From the NCBI GenBank assembly GCA_035610835.1, contig CM069457.1, positions 41,767,319 through 41,831,318 on the forward strand: a DNA stretch of 64,000 nucleotides. The letters run 5' to 3'. Both the position numbers and the translations under genes were made by a program. Positions 1 to 10,676 of the stretch are shown piece after piece. Every line of letters starts with the position of its first letter. Position 1 is the stretch's first letter. This stretch comes from Ophiura sarsii (taxonomy: Eukaryota > Echinodermata > Ophiuroidea > Amphilepidida > Ophiuridae). The notes below the pieces were generated by a model. The model had not been told where the DNA came from. It saw only the letters and a list, made by a program, of their open reading frames with translations, and ran no database searches.

Positions 1-477
1 GCTTTCTTGCCTGGTGTTTCTCTTTGGATTCAGAGGGGTAATGCATGTTCTAGTGGATTCAGAGGGGTAACGCATGTTCGTTCTAGAAGTTGAATTACTC
101 CCTATTTGATGGTGTTTCAAGTCCAATTTTGGTAATTTGACCCCCCTTTTTATGCAAAAACAAGGACATTCTGCCTGAAAAAACACCCCTTATTTTTACC
201 ATTTCAAGGACTCCTTCTAAATAGTCAACCCTTTTTGCTCAAACACGAGGACACTTTTGGTTTAAAATACTCCCTTTTACAATTTATGGACAGAGAAACG
301 GGCATGGGTCTTCAAATATGATAGGCCTACCGTTTTTTTCTTCTTTTTCGTGGACATAAAAAACACACCCCTAATATTGGGAAACCATGGACATAAATGA
401 TATGAAAACAACCCCTTTTCTGCAATTTTAAGTACGATCATGCGTACCCAAAGTCAATGTTGACTGAAACCACCTTG

Positions 478-725
478 CACATCGAGGGTTGAGCGCCAGT
501 AGGTCGTAACTTAACTTTTGGGCAAAATTGATAAAAATTATCCATATAACCTAGTATTTTCAGAACCATAAAGAGATAACTCATAAACACTCTGAATTTG
601 ACTAATATTAGAGTTATAAGTTGGGTGCCACAGTATATTGTAATGAGTCCCAAATATTTGAAAGTAGATTATCTCAAAATAGCATTTCTTGAGTTACGGC
701 CTTCTGGCGCTCAGCCCTCGACATG
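478..725. repeat. Short inverted repeat, possible MITE remnant
   Basis: An arm at about 478-512 (containing gagcgccagtaggtcgtaac) recurs inverted at about 690-725 (gttacggccttctggcgctc). The arms are about 35 bp and imperfect, with roughly 180 bp between them. No transposase or clear target duplication is seen. The two small ORFs over it, one on each strand, have no recognisable product and are probably chance. Confidence 0.35.
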
Positions 726-819
726 TACTCACGCTGTATCCCGTCATGTAATGATACATGTACACCTAACACAAAAAGTCCATCACCAGGCGCTTTGATG
801 TTGGCTAATCCAAAATCAA

Positions 820-1004
820 TAGAGGTTATTCGTAATTGGTGATTTCAAACTAAAGAGGGTGACATACTCTGATGTGACGTCACATGACACCAATGTTTAC
901 ATAATTTACCAATATTGGCCTCGCTTTCGTTATGATTAGTGATGTCACATCAGAGTATATCTCCCTCTTTAGCTTGAAATCGCCAATTACGAATAACGTC
1001 TATA
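820..1004. mobile_element. Foldback MITE, about 180 bp
   Basis: The two ends are inverted copies of about 62 bp. The left arm (about 823-886) begins gttattcgtaattggtgatt; the right arm (about 943-1002) is its imperfect complement. The flanks are TAGAG/TAGAC-like. The centre holds a palindromic CRE-like tgacgtca. It is non-coding; no family assigned. Confidence 0.55.
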
Positions 1005-1650
1005 ATCGATAAAAAAAAATCCGAGATATTCATTAAATGAGAACATTTCTTCTCCGTAGTTTGATACCTCATGCATAAAAATGGAATGGATACTTTTAAA
1101 GTTATGATGATTTGATTGATAACAACGACTAACTACAACAAAATTGCGCTAGAATTGGTTTCTTATGGGATATCATTGATTTGTATTGTTCACTATTGTC
1201 CAATGTGTGCTATCTGAACCAGGTGTGTACCTTCATTTTGTTTCCAACCAGCCGGGTCGGGCAGGTAGCAAGTTAAAGTTATAGCCCGACTGAACTTACC
1301 AGCCCAACAAGTAATCTTAAGATTTAGAAATAGAAGCTAATACTCTTGAATTAGTGTCACTTATATTTTTCTGAATTACCTCAAGTTTTTTACAACTCAA
1401 TCATGGTAGTCTTGCTTATCGTTCCAAGGGCTTGGTTTTTGATACATTGAGAAAACACAAGGTTAGCGCCAGACACATGGTCCAGCAAAATTATATGTAG
1501 GCCTGTTATTATTTCCTGAGCAGAAGGGCCAAGTTGTTCCTCGGAAGTGCTGTTTGAACATTCGTTGGACAATACAAATTTCTTAAATTAGGTAATGTAA
1601 TACTTGTTTTCAATACATGTTAGCAATACTATTTAGGTGTTAAATATTTT
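1005..1650. other. Non-coding, nothing recognised
   Basis: This is AT-rich DNA with no supported exon, RNA gene or clear repeat. A 60-codon minus-strand ORF at 1390-1572 lacks any recognisable motif and is most likely chance. Confidence 0.5.
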
Positions 1651-1750
1651 NNNNNNNNNNNNNNNNNNNNNNNNNNNNNNNNNNNNNNNNNNNNNNNNNN
1701 NNNNNNNNNNNNNNNNNNNNNNNNNNNNNNNNNNNNNNNNNNNNNNNNNN
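1651..1750. other. Assembly gap (100 N)
   Basis: Exactly 100 undetermined bases, the usual placeholder for a gap of unknown size. Its right edge touches a palindrome at the start of unit 1, so the join there is less certain. Confidence 0.99.
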
Positions 1751-1815
1751 GCCTTATCTACAGTCTACAGGTAAAGAATATAATATATTTTTTACCTGTA
1801 GACTGTAGATAAGGC
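1751..1815. repeat. Palindrome at gap edge, start of unit 1
   Basis: The run gccttatctacagtctacag is followed after a short AT spacer by its exact complement ending at 1815. Units 2 and 3 have only a single gccttatctacaggtaaag-like sequence here (about 23611 and 43357). Unit 1 therefore carries a local inverted duplication right beside the gap. It may be real or an assembly or read artefact. Confidence 0.7.
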
Positions 1816-2094
1816 AAAAATAATAATCTTCATATTATGAAGATTGTATAACTAATACTTTGAGCCAACACTCTATATAACCTCCACAAAAATGTTCTAT
1901 TTTTTTTAACAGCCAATTGTTGACATTTATCGTAATATGTGACCCTGCATTACAAATGGGATGTAAAGTTGGTCGAAACATTTTCTCCTGAAAATCAGCT
2001 TTAAAATGATGTATTACGTGCCCTTATTGCTTGTTACCTAGGTAGTAAACATCAATAAATCAATTGAAAAGTCCTTTGTTTCCTACTACTGTTT

Positions 2095-2760
2095 ATTGAA
2101 GTGTTCTTTGGGCCATATCTGCGAACATGCTTTGCCGACTGTACGGCCCCTTTGTGCTGGATGGTCACATATATTCACAATGTTTCAGGGCTCAGCAACA
2201 TACTTGATAATTTGGGTAGGTCTCAAACCAGACTCGATCCTCATGTCTTCCCTATTTTGCACAAGGCCCCTGCGAAGGTGCTCAAATGTGAAGACTGGAA
2301 AAAATACAGTTCCAAAAGTGTGCGCTGATAAACTGATTGATATACATGAGCTTATTCACACACGCGCCATCACGCCACAGTGCGGCGGTAGTTTCACGCG
2401 GCGTTGTACACCGCGTGACGCGATAGGGCGCACGATTTGTCTCCCCGTGGAGCAGCGTTACGATCGTTCGATACACTGCCTTTGAATTGGACCAATCGGG
2501 TGGTATTTCTGTTGTTGCTGTGTACAAATACGCATGCTCGGTATTGGTATGCATATTCATATATACTAAATATTCGTGGAATTCCACTGGTATACCGCAC
2601 GCTTTTTGGACGTACTATTTTCCCAGTCCCTCTTTTTGGTCCGCCATTTTTTATGGCGGTCACAAAGATGGACGTGGGGACCCAGTCTAGTCCCAAACTA
2701 TGCAACATTATTCATTATTGTTTTGTGCTAACTCTATCGTCTGTTCAATAAAGTGTAACG
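2095..2760. repeat. GC-richer segment shared by units 1 and 3
   Basis: This block (with cacgatttgtctccccgtgg and atacactgcctttgaattgg) recurs at about 44030-44600 in unit 3. A piece (about 2240-2340, with gcccctgcgaaggtgctcaa) also recurs at about 17480-17590. Unit 2 keeps only its right margin (about 23860). Overlapping ORFs of about 100 codons exist on both strands, but none has a recognisable domain and frames are not clearly maintained between copies. It may be a repeat or a CpG-rich regulatory segment. Confidence 0.45.
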
Positions 2761-3367
2761 TTTGGAACAACTGTGAAGGATAATATAGTATCACGCACAA
2801 TCCATACATCCATAGTCGAGTACCAACCCATGTCGGGACCCGTATTAAAACACGTTTAAAAAAGTACAGAAGTTACAGTCAATCTGAGGACATTTTTTTT
2901 TATTACCATACATGTAGGGACATTTGTATGGTATGTGTATTGACGTCTAATGGAGGACATGGCCAACTTCTATACGTTTTTATGCAGGAAAAAAGAGAGG
3001 ACTTCAAAAAAGGTCCTCACATTTTTTTTTTGTCCTCATATTGCCGGCTGGTAGGGACAACGGTCCTCGGATTGGCGGGTTCACCATTACATATTCATCT
3101 TTTATTGTATCAAACCACGTCATTACATATAATATAACATGCGGATAATATTGAAACAATAGTATACTTAAATGGAAACAAATTAAAGCAAATATAGACA
3201 CAAAGATATCATAAGACCAGAACAAAATCAAAATAGAGTTCTAGTGAGGCAATTGCTAGATAATGCAAGTTGATAGAGCAGCCTAAAGCCGAAATATTTT
3301 TCTCGTGCGCATTTTCCAAATAATATTGGATCCGATCATCGCGCTAATGCTAAGATAACTTGCAACA
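2761..3367. other. Intergenic, nothing recognised
   Basis: AT-rich DNA. The left edge (to about 2810) aligns with units 2 and 3 (about 23890 and 44600). No gene, RNA or clear repeat is seen in the remainder. Confidence 0.45.
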
Positions 3368-3453
3368 TACGAGGGGCATTAAATAAATACCCGCAACCAT
3401 TGAAAATCTCTGAACCGTGACATGTGTCAATAAATTAACTTGTGATATTTAAA

Positions 3454-3772
3454 CTGTAAGTCTTACCTATCTCACGGAAAATTTCAAACACGTGGGTAAT
3501 TTTTATCATGTAATTTCAGTACTATAAACATCATGACCTCTGGGCACTGAAAATTAACAAGAATCAGCATTATAAATCAAGCGCCAATATTAACACTGTT
3601 AATGCATGTATCTTAATGCATACCATAAAGTTGTCTTTCAAATTTTCCGCCATTGTAACATTTAATTCCCTAATAAGCGCCCTGAGATCACGGTATTCAC
3701 AGTGCTGAGATGTAATGATAAAAATAACCTACGTGTTTGAAATTTTCTGTGAGAAAAGAGTAAGACTTACAG
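3454..3772. mobile_element. Nested foldback MITE, 319 bp
   Basis: Inverted arms of about 100 bp start CTGTAAGTCTTAC (3454) and end GTAAGACTTACAG (3772). They share an inner block with aaatttcaaacacgt. It lies inside the larger mariner-type element, so it either inserted later or is part of that element's structure. Confidence 0.6.
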
Positions 3773-5904
3773 CAGGCCCCTGACACTCTATTGTTCGAAT
3801 CGCCGAAAGCATCGACGGTCATGAATATACAATGAATAATCATATCAATGAATATACGTCATTTGCGAAGTCGAAAATGAAAAGTACCAGACCATAGTGG
3901 ACACGAACGGCCGTAATCTTTGAATCTCCGTTGATTTCAATGTCGGAGTGTTTTACCTAATTTCATACTGACACGACCTGAGTGACAATCAAACGGTCCC
4001 CGAACGATGCCCTGGCGCTGTTGAAGTCAGAAATATCATCGTTCCCTACAGTCCGAGCGTTCCCACATCGAATTTCACCTAGAATATTCGTCACACGAAC
4101 CTATGTCCGCCATCGTCTGAATATCGAAAAGGCCCTCTGGAGAGTCAAGGGGACACCATTTTTTGTCTACGCATGCGTCTGATCGCTTTGGATTTGTCCA
4201 TCAAAATTGTGGACAAATTCCTAATGAGTATGTGCTGCATGGCAAGTGATACAACTTCTTGTAATGCGCTAATCAACCGTAGATCTAACCCCCGGGCTCC
4301 GGCCAGTTTGGGGTGGAAAAGCTCAATCAGGAAAAGTTCACGGAAAAGGTTCAGACGCGTGTCATTCTTTGACGGTTCAATGGTATATCACAGATAGGCA
4401 AAGTGGGTATATCCAGTGACAGTTGTATATCCCTTGGTGTATACTATTTAATTTTGACTAAAGCAGCCGACAATGCATTGATTGATGATAATATCCAGAA
4501 GTGGTTTGATGTGATAATAATGCCGCCGTGAGGAGCCGTGTAGCGAGGGGCCACGCCGAACTATGATCGAGAATGACCAATAACGCCGCAATGCGGACCA
4601 CTGGCGCGGCGGGCCGGCACATCCAATGCGCGAATCAGTGGCGTAGCCAGCTTTAAACAGGGCCATAGGGAGGGGGGTGGACTTATCAGACAGTAATAAG
4701 TCCGAGTTGTACCGACGAAAGGCATGATGTACAGTCAATAAAACTATACGGTAGTGCCCACATGTTGTGGCGAATATACACTTACTTGCAACAGAGTGAC
4801 GGTGGAATCCGGGGGCCGACTATACGACCGTAACAGAGCGACAGTATAATCCGGTGTTTAATTTTTTTAAGTTGAGTGTATTGTTAATATAGTCCCGGTT
4901 CTGAGCACTTCTCTAGCCCGCCCGGCCTGTGGGCCTAAATGAGACGCCGTGCACTTTGCGCCGTGCATATGCTATAACCATCTAATGATTGGAAGCGTAG
5001 CAGCATAAAGTATTATGAGAAAATGTGTACATATCTCCTAAGATTCTGGAGATTCGGAGTCTACCATCGGACCGGGCTTTCAGTTGACCTACGCATAGGA
5101 GCATCGTCGAAGCGAGAATGTCCCCTGTAACCTTTTTCAAGATCTTTGGCACTGAAATTAAAATGTTGGTTCATTATAGAGGGAATCCACTTTACTCATA
5201 CGTGCCCGTAATCACCCTTCAAAGGTACAAGACTTGATCGCGTCTATCAATAGTTGTCTGATTGCCTTTCCACATATATTTCGACATGAATATTGCGTCT
5301 CCCAATTCGTTATTAAAGCTAGCTAAATTTGGTACAAGAACTAACTTTCTTGAAATGAAGTTGTACCAAAGATTTTCTAGAAATTCATCGGTTGTACAGA
5401 TTTTTAAAAAAAATGGTAATCATGGTACATTTAACATTGGTAACGGTCTCATTTCTCATGTTGTACGATTGGCTATGGCCTGTTTTGGAAATGTGTTTGC
5501 TTTGTGTATCCAAATAGCTTACAGTTGTATATTAGCCTAGCTATAGCTATAAAAATGACATCTCTGAATGTATAAACAAAGTGTGCAAAGGAGAAATGGT
5601 TGGGCACACTGGTAAAATGGTTTTACAACAAGTGTTGCTATCATTATCAAAGTGAACTCAACTTCAATCACTTATTTATCGAGCAATAATATATTGTTTA
5701 CGCATTTTAATTGTTTAGATTATAAAGTTAAATAAATCCAGAGATAAATGATAGATAGAAAAATAGATTAAAAAAAGAATAGAAAAAACTATAAAAGCAT
5801 TGGCGGCCTTTATAAATTATAAAAATTGACATAAAAATGATGTAACATACATCCACAATCAAGTTTTAAAAAATTTAAAAAAATAAAATTAAAATAGAAA
5901 ACAA

Positions 5905-5985
5905 CAACGAATACACGGAGATTCGAACCCGTGATTGCCGATTGCAAACGATATGGCCAACGTATGCACGCCACAGAGATCGACG
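5905..5985 (-). repeat. tRNA-like sequence, possible SINE head
   Basis: On the minus strand a B-box-like GGGTTCGAATCT sits in a near T-arm (CACGG/CCGTG), with tRNA-like sequence upstream. A proper acceptor stem and a clean 7-nt T loop are missing, so a functional tRNA is unlikely. A SINE head or decayed tRNA pseudogene fits better. Confidence 0.35.
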
Positions 5986-6557
5986 AGTGTAATTGTGTCA
6001 GTTTTATTATTTAACCATTGATTCTTTTATTTATAACGAACGGATTTTTATCGTGCCATTTTTGACATTTTAAACCATATTGATATGTTACTCTCGCACA
6101 AAATGTGTTTGTAATGTGATTATACTCCTTATTTTGGAAAGAATGGTAAAAACGTTGACATTTCGAACACAATAAATGGCATCTTGTATACTGTTTATAC
6201 GGTCGCTCGACTGAACGTTGTGTGACATGTTGAATTGCATTATTCATGTTATGATCTGTTTATGTATGCTTTTGTTATACTTCTCAATCGCTCATCGCCA
6301 ACTCTGTACACGAAGCTTCATGTGCTGTCCCAACGCTGTCGTTAGAGAACAATAGAAAAGTCCCCTCGACTCTCCGAGGCGACCTTTGACTGGGTTCACG
6401 GGGTTAATCATATTAATGAGCAAATATGTAAATGAGCTAAGTGTCCCCTCCTATTATATATACTCCTTGCTTACAGTTTAAGTATCATAAGTTTATTTTA
6501 CGTGTCACGGTTCAGAGATTTTCAATGGTTGCAGGTATTCATTGAATGCCCCTCGTA

Positions 6558-7276
6558 GTAATTGAAAAAACAACTGAACTTTTTTAAGGAGATTAAAACC
6601 ATAACCATAACCAATATTACATTTGATTGCAACTGCTACTTAACTACCTAACCTTACGCAACAATAAATAGCTTTTCAACAATGCTAATGTACAATCAAA
6701 CACTTTAGCGTATGTGCGGTGCGTGCCTATGGACCCATTTCTTTTCACGTCTCGCGTTATAATGTAAAATTATATGTAACTTGGATCCCTTTTTAATATA
6801 CACCAACGAGAGTACCCAACGACACAAATCGACATGTTTTGTTATACTGCTACCGTTATTATGATTATGAATAGACATAATTAATAAATAAAATATGCAG
6901 AATATTGCTAGGTGACAAACACAAAACACTATTCTACGGGCAATTTTAGGATTTTTTTTCCTTCATCATTTGCGATAAGATTTTCAACAATTTGCGAAAT
7001 GTTCAATAATGTTTAAATCTAAGATATCAAAATATTATCTAAACATTTCAAAAAAATCAAATTATTATGAATACAATAAAAATCGATAATTCGAAAAAAG
7101 GGGTTCGGTTGTGCCCGTAGAATAGGGGTCTTCGCCTAAACATGATAGATATAAAGAAGAAAACAGCCATGTTTTAACCAAAATCTATTTTGGGTCCATC
7201 GTTGGTAAGAACATTTCGGCATGACATGTGCACTTAATATTCTTTTAAAAATCAGTTAATGACCTTGCGTTCTTAA
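6558..7276. other. Unit 1 region downstream of gene 1
   Basis: Non-coding DNA shared by the three units: about 6595-7260 here, about 24057-25135 in unit 2 and about 46240-46790 in unit 3. Recognisable anchors are acaatcaaacactt and cgtctcgcgttata. It lies downstream of the minus-strand gene and may hold terminator or distal 3' UTR sequence. No gene is seen. Confidence 0.5.
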
Positions 7277-7515
7277 CACTTTCCACGCGGCAGGCAGCTG
7301 CAGACGACATTCCAAAATGTCACAAAATGTTTCAAAAATGTCAAAATTACTGTATTTCATTACCATATTTGGAATCACCATGAGAAATGCATTGAAATAA
7401 GTACAAACCTACCTAGTGTTTGGTCAGTAATCTTTGAGATAGACTTTGAAAATTATGAAAGGTTTCTGAAAAATCTGTTATGTGTATGGTAAAAATAATA
7501 ACCGCGTGGAAAGCG
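7277..7515. mobile_element. piggyBac-like MITE with TTAA duplication
   Basis: Inverted ends CACTTTCCACGCGG and CCGCGTGGAAAGCG are flanked by TTAA at 7273-7276 and 7516-7519. Unit 2 shows the empty site at about 25136 (gcgttcttaaagtatac) with one TTAA. A TTAA duplication is typical of piggyBac and Kolobok elements. Related sequence occurs at about 53640-53895 and 57930-58080. It lies just past the poly(A) signal of gene 1. Confidence 0.8.
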
Positions 7516-7534
7516 TTAAAGTATACAAAATGTT

Positions 7535-7540
7535 TTTATT
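7535..7540 (-). terminator. Candidate poly(A) signal of gene 1
   Basis: AATAAA on the minus strand, about 190 bp after the stop codon. The matching position in unit 2 (25160-25165) keeps AATAAA. Unit 3 has lost this stretch. Confidence 0.4.
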
Positions 7541-7731
7541 CACCTCTACACATTTATGCTGACGTTTTTACACGACAAAATTACTATTGAAAAGGAGTCC
7601 CCTATGACCTTGCACAACTGAAAGTGTGAATGTATCAATATTCATTAGGGAATATAATGGCTTCCTGATTTCGATGCCGTATTCAAAATGGCATACTGAT
7701 TAGGTCTATGTTTATGGATGCACCCACACTC

Positions 7732-10676
7732 CTAATAGTTGATAGACATACCATATTGCTGAGAGTAGCCCACAGATGAGATAGGAGCAGGTTGAGGCGC
7801 GGGTGCTCTTAATAGGGACATGATGCACAGGCATATCAATACACTGACGACAAGGACCGTGACAATGATACCGGCCACTATGGCAATTACAACTGCTGCG
7901 CTCACCGTGTCCCCGCCGGTTTCGTCTTCGTCGTCGTCTTTAATTGTGACTGTCATAGCGCCCTCTACGATATTCCCCCCGTCAGAAGGTGAGGACAGAG
8001 ATATCTGGAAGCTTTCGTCTTTTTCCACTTCTTCGTCATTGATGATGTCAATAACTTGATCAACAAACACGGTACCTGCGCTGAAGACTAATTGGATAGA
8101 AGAAAGCGCGTGATAATCGGTGCCGTCTTCCGCAGATCCAGATATGGTGGTAATGAATACGGTAGATTGATCAGATGTTTGTGTACGAAATACTCGTGCT
8201 TTGACAAATTTCTCAGATTCGGAAACAATGGTAGAGACTTCGTTGAATCGGTAAGCTTGTGGCTGCATAGGCGTAGGCGCGTTATCATCATCTAAAATAG
8301 TGACGGTTGCATCGTCAACTGTTTCGCCAGCGGAGTTGATCAATAGTAAGTTGAAGGTCTCGTCTCCAGGTTCATATTCCGTATCACCAGCAATCTGAAT
8401 AAGCACTTCGGTGTAACCTTTGTTACCAAAGTTAAGGGTCAGAGGTCCTATGAACCGGAAGTCTTCATTGATTGTTGCAGATTCACTCGTTGCCGTAAGT
8501 AAAACAGGTTCTGGGTCGTCAGGTGGTATACCATCTCTATCAATGCGGACTTTCAAGTTTGCCGAGGACTCCTCAATTACGTAATTGTCCAATGAAAACC
8601 GATAAGTCACCCCATCGTCGTCGATAATACCAACATAGATATCACTGGTTACCTCATCATTACAGACTGCCTGATTCTGTGACGTAATGATGACTCGGAA
8701 CGACTCGTATACTTCGGCTTGGTTGTCATCGAGGATGTATATGTCAGGTACGTATGCAGTGGTCTGGCCCATGGGAAATCGCACTATCCCTGAAGTAATC
8801 GGCACATAGTCTTCTCCGCCTACCGCGCTTCGATATAATTGACATGTCGTTACAAAAACACTCGTATCTTTAAGAGCTACGTCACGGATCATAGGTATAC
8901 TTATAGGAGCATTGCCGCCTTCTGTCACAGTAAATGTGTTGTCTTCGAAACGCAAGTTTTCTTCATTGTCCATGATGCTTATTGTAGTTGTGTCTATGTC
9001 AATATCCGATCCATCAGGTTGCGGGTCGCTAATGAATATCTTGAAAGATTCAATACTCTCGTACAGGGTGTCATCGTTAATGTTTACATAGATATTCGCA
9101 ATGGTCTGTCCAGTGCTAAAATGGAGAGTCGCGGGATTGAACTCCGTGTAATCCTCTAATCCTCCTTTAACGGCACTGTCACTCTCGTCACCAATTACGA
9201 TGTTCACTTGTCCTTCCAGTTCATTGGATCCAATACGTTCCACCGGTATTATCACCGTTTCGGCATCTTCGTTAACTTCGTAGACAGTTTTCTGGAAAGT
9301 GTAACCGATCTCATTGTCCTTGATGGATATGTCGATACTGCCAACACCACCAGTTGATTGCGTCTGCGCAAACGATACCGCAAATGTTTCCGTTGACTCC
9401 AATTCCTGGTCGTCGTTTATAGTTATAAACGCTTCGGCTTCAACTTGGTACGGTTTGAATATTACAGTAGCGATATCAGGGTTAAAGTCCTTGCCCGCTA
9501 CAGCAGTTCCTCCAAATGCTTCTAAACTAATTTCTGCATACTCTCCTGTGTAACCAACCCTTTCGATAGTGACGGTAACTGTCCCATCTCCTTCTCTAGC
9601 TTCAGCATTAGGCCGTTTAAACCGGAAGTAATTAGATGTATCAACGATGGTCACTTCCGCTCGTTTAATCGCTCCCAGGCGAACGCTTCCGTCGTAAGGT
9701 AACGGATCAGCAAGCTCTACGACGAACGTTTCGTTCCCTTCAGTGAATTCATCGGTGTGAATGAGAAATGGCACCTCGATGAATTCCTGTGCAAATTCAA
9801 ATTTAACTGTGATGCTTCCCACGGATTGAGCAATAACGGGATGAAATGTACCGTTTAGAGGACTGGAATAGTCTTCTAGTCTAGTTGCGTCGCCACCATA
9901 ATATACAATACGAACCGTCGGATCTTCGAATAGCGATTGTGATCCTATGCGGTTGACACGGACTTTGAAATCCGTATCTCCTTCGGTTACAGTGAAGTGC
10001 GATGCGGAGAAGACTAGAGTTGTTGGATTTGGACACGTTGGGACTAAATAGGCTTGGGTAGCTAAATATGGGTAATCGAAGTTTGCAAATGATGCGGCTG
10101 GAGTAAACGTGGGATTTAACCTAGATAATGGTATTTCAAAGATCACACCACCGGTTGTTTGGAGTACATCTATTTCATCAATGGCATATAAACGGTCTTC
10201 AGGTAAAGATATCCACAAATAAAACCAATCAGTGGCGCATATACCATCATCAAAGTATATAATTGTATTTGTCGCGAGATCTAAAGTATCGATATCAATT
10301 CGCCCAATACTACAACCACCCGCCCAATACAACTTACGAGATACCAGGTCTAATTCAATATGTCTGACCGCAAACCCGTTAGCTATGTTAACAGCAACTA
10401 CCATTTCATTACTCAGGGTGCCATCTTCGTTTATGTCAGCTCGATACACGTCTTCATAGGCCCAATAGAGTACTTGGTTGTCTTCATCGATTTCGATGTC
10501 GTATTTAATAGTTATGTCACCAACAGTCGTGAATATCAACATCTTATCATCGCCATTTCCATCAAGAGATGTAAACCAAATGTTTAATGGATTTAGAACA
10601 CCAGGCGTAACATCCACATGTATTTCCATCCAATACAACTTCCGATGTGTTTCGTCGATTGTCATAGACACTACAG
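7732..10676 (-). CDS. Gene 1 exon 3: propeller, six Calx-beta, TM
   Basis: 2945 nt from the acceptor TTTAG (10677-10678) to the TAG stop at 7732-7734. The first complete codons after the split codon read VVSMTIDETHRKLYW. An internal ATG exists at 10665, but the upstream residues are conserved in frame in all copies, so the exon starts at the splice site. All the Calx-beta repeats are in this one exon. Long ORFs on the opposite strand here are shadows. Confidence 0.9.

Larger units (their letters stand above)
3368..6557. mobile_element. Long mariner-type non-autonomous element
   Basis: The ends are inverted repeats of about 55 bp starting TACGAGGGGCATT, flanked by TA on both sides (3368-3369 and 6556-6557), the TA duplication typical of Tc1/mariner elements. 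The 3.2-kb interior has no recognisable transposase: its small ORFs (such as 4173-4397 plus and 4448-4738 minus) show no DD(D/E) or HTH motif I can identify. Nested inside are a 319-bp MITE and a tRNA-like sequence. A shorter relative with very similar ends sits at 50958-52321. Confidence 0.65.

Noticed and set aside
4173..4738. Transposase in the 3.2-kb mariner-type element
   Set aside because: No HTH or DD(D/E) motif identified in either strand's ORFs.
5905..5985. Functional tRNA gene
   Set aside because: No acceptor stem and an irregular T loop.
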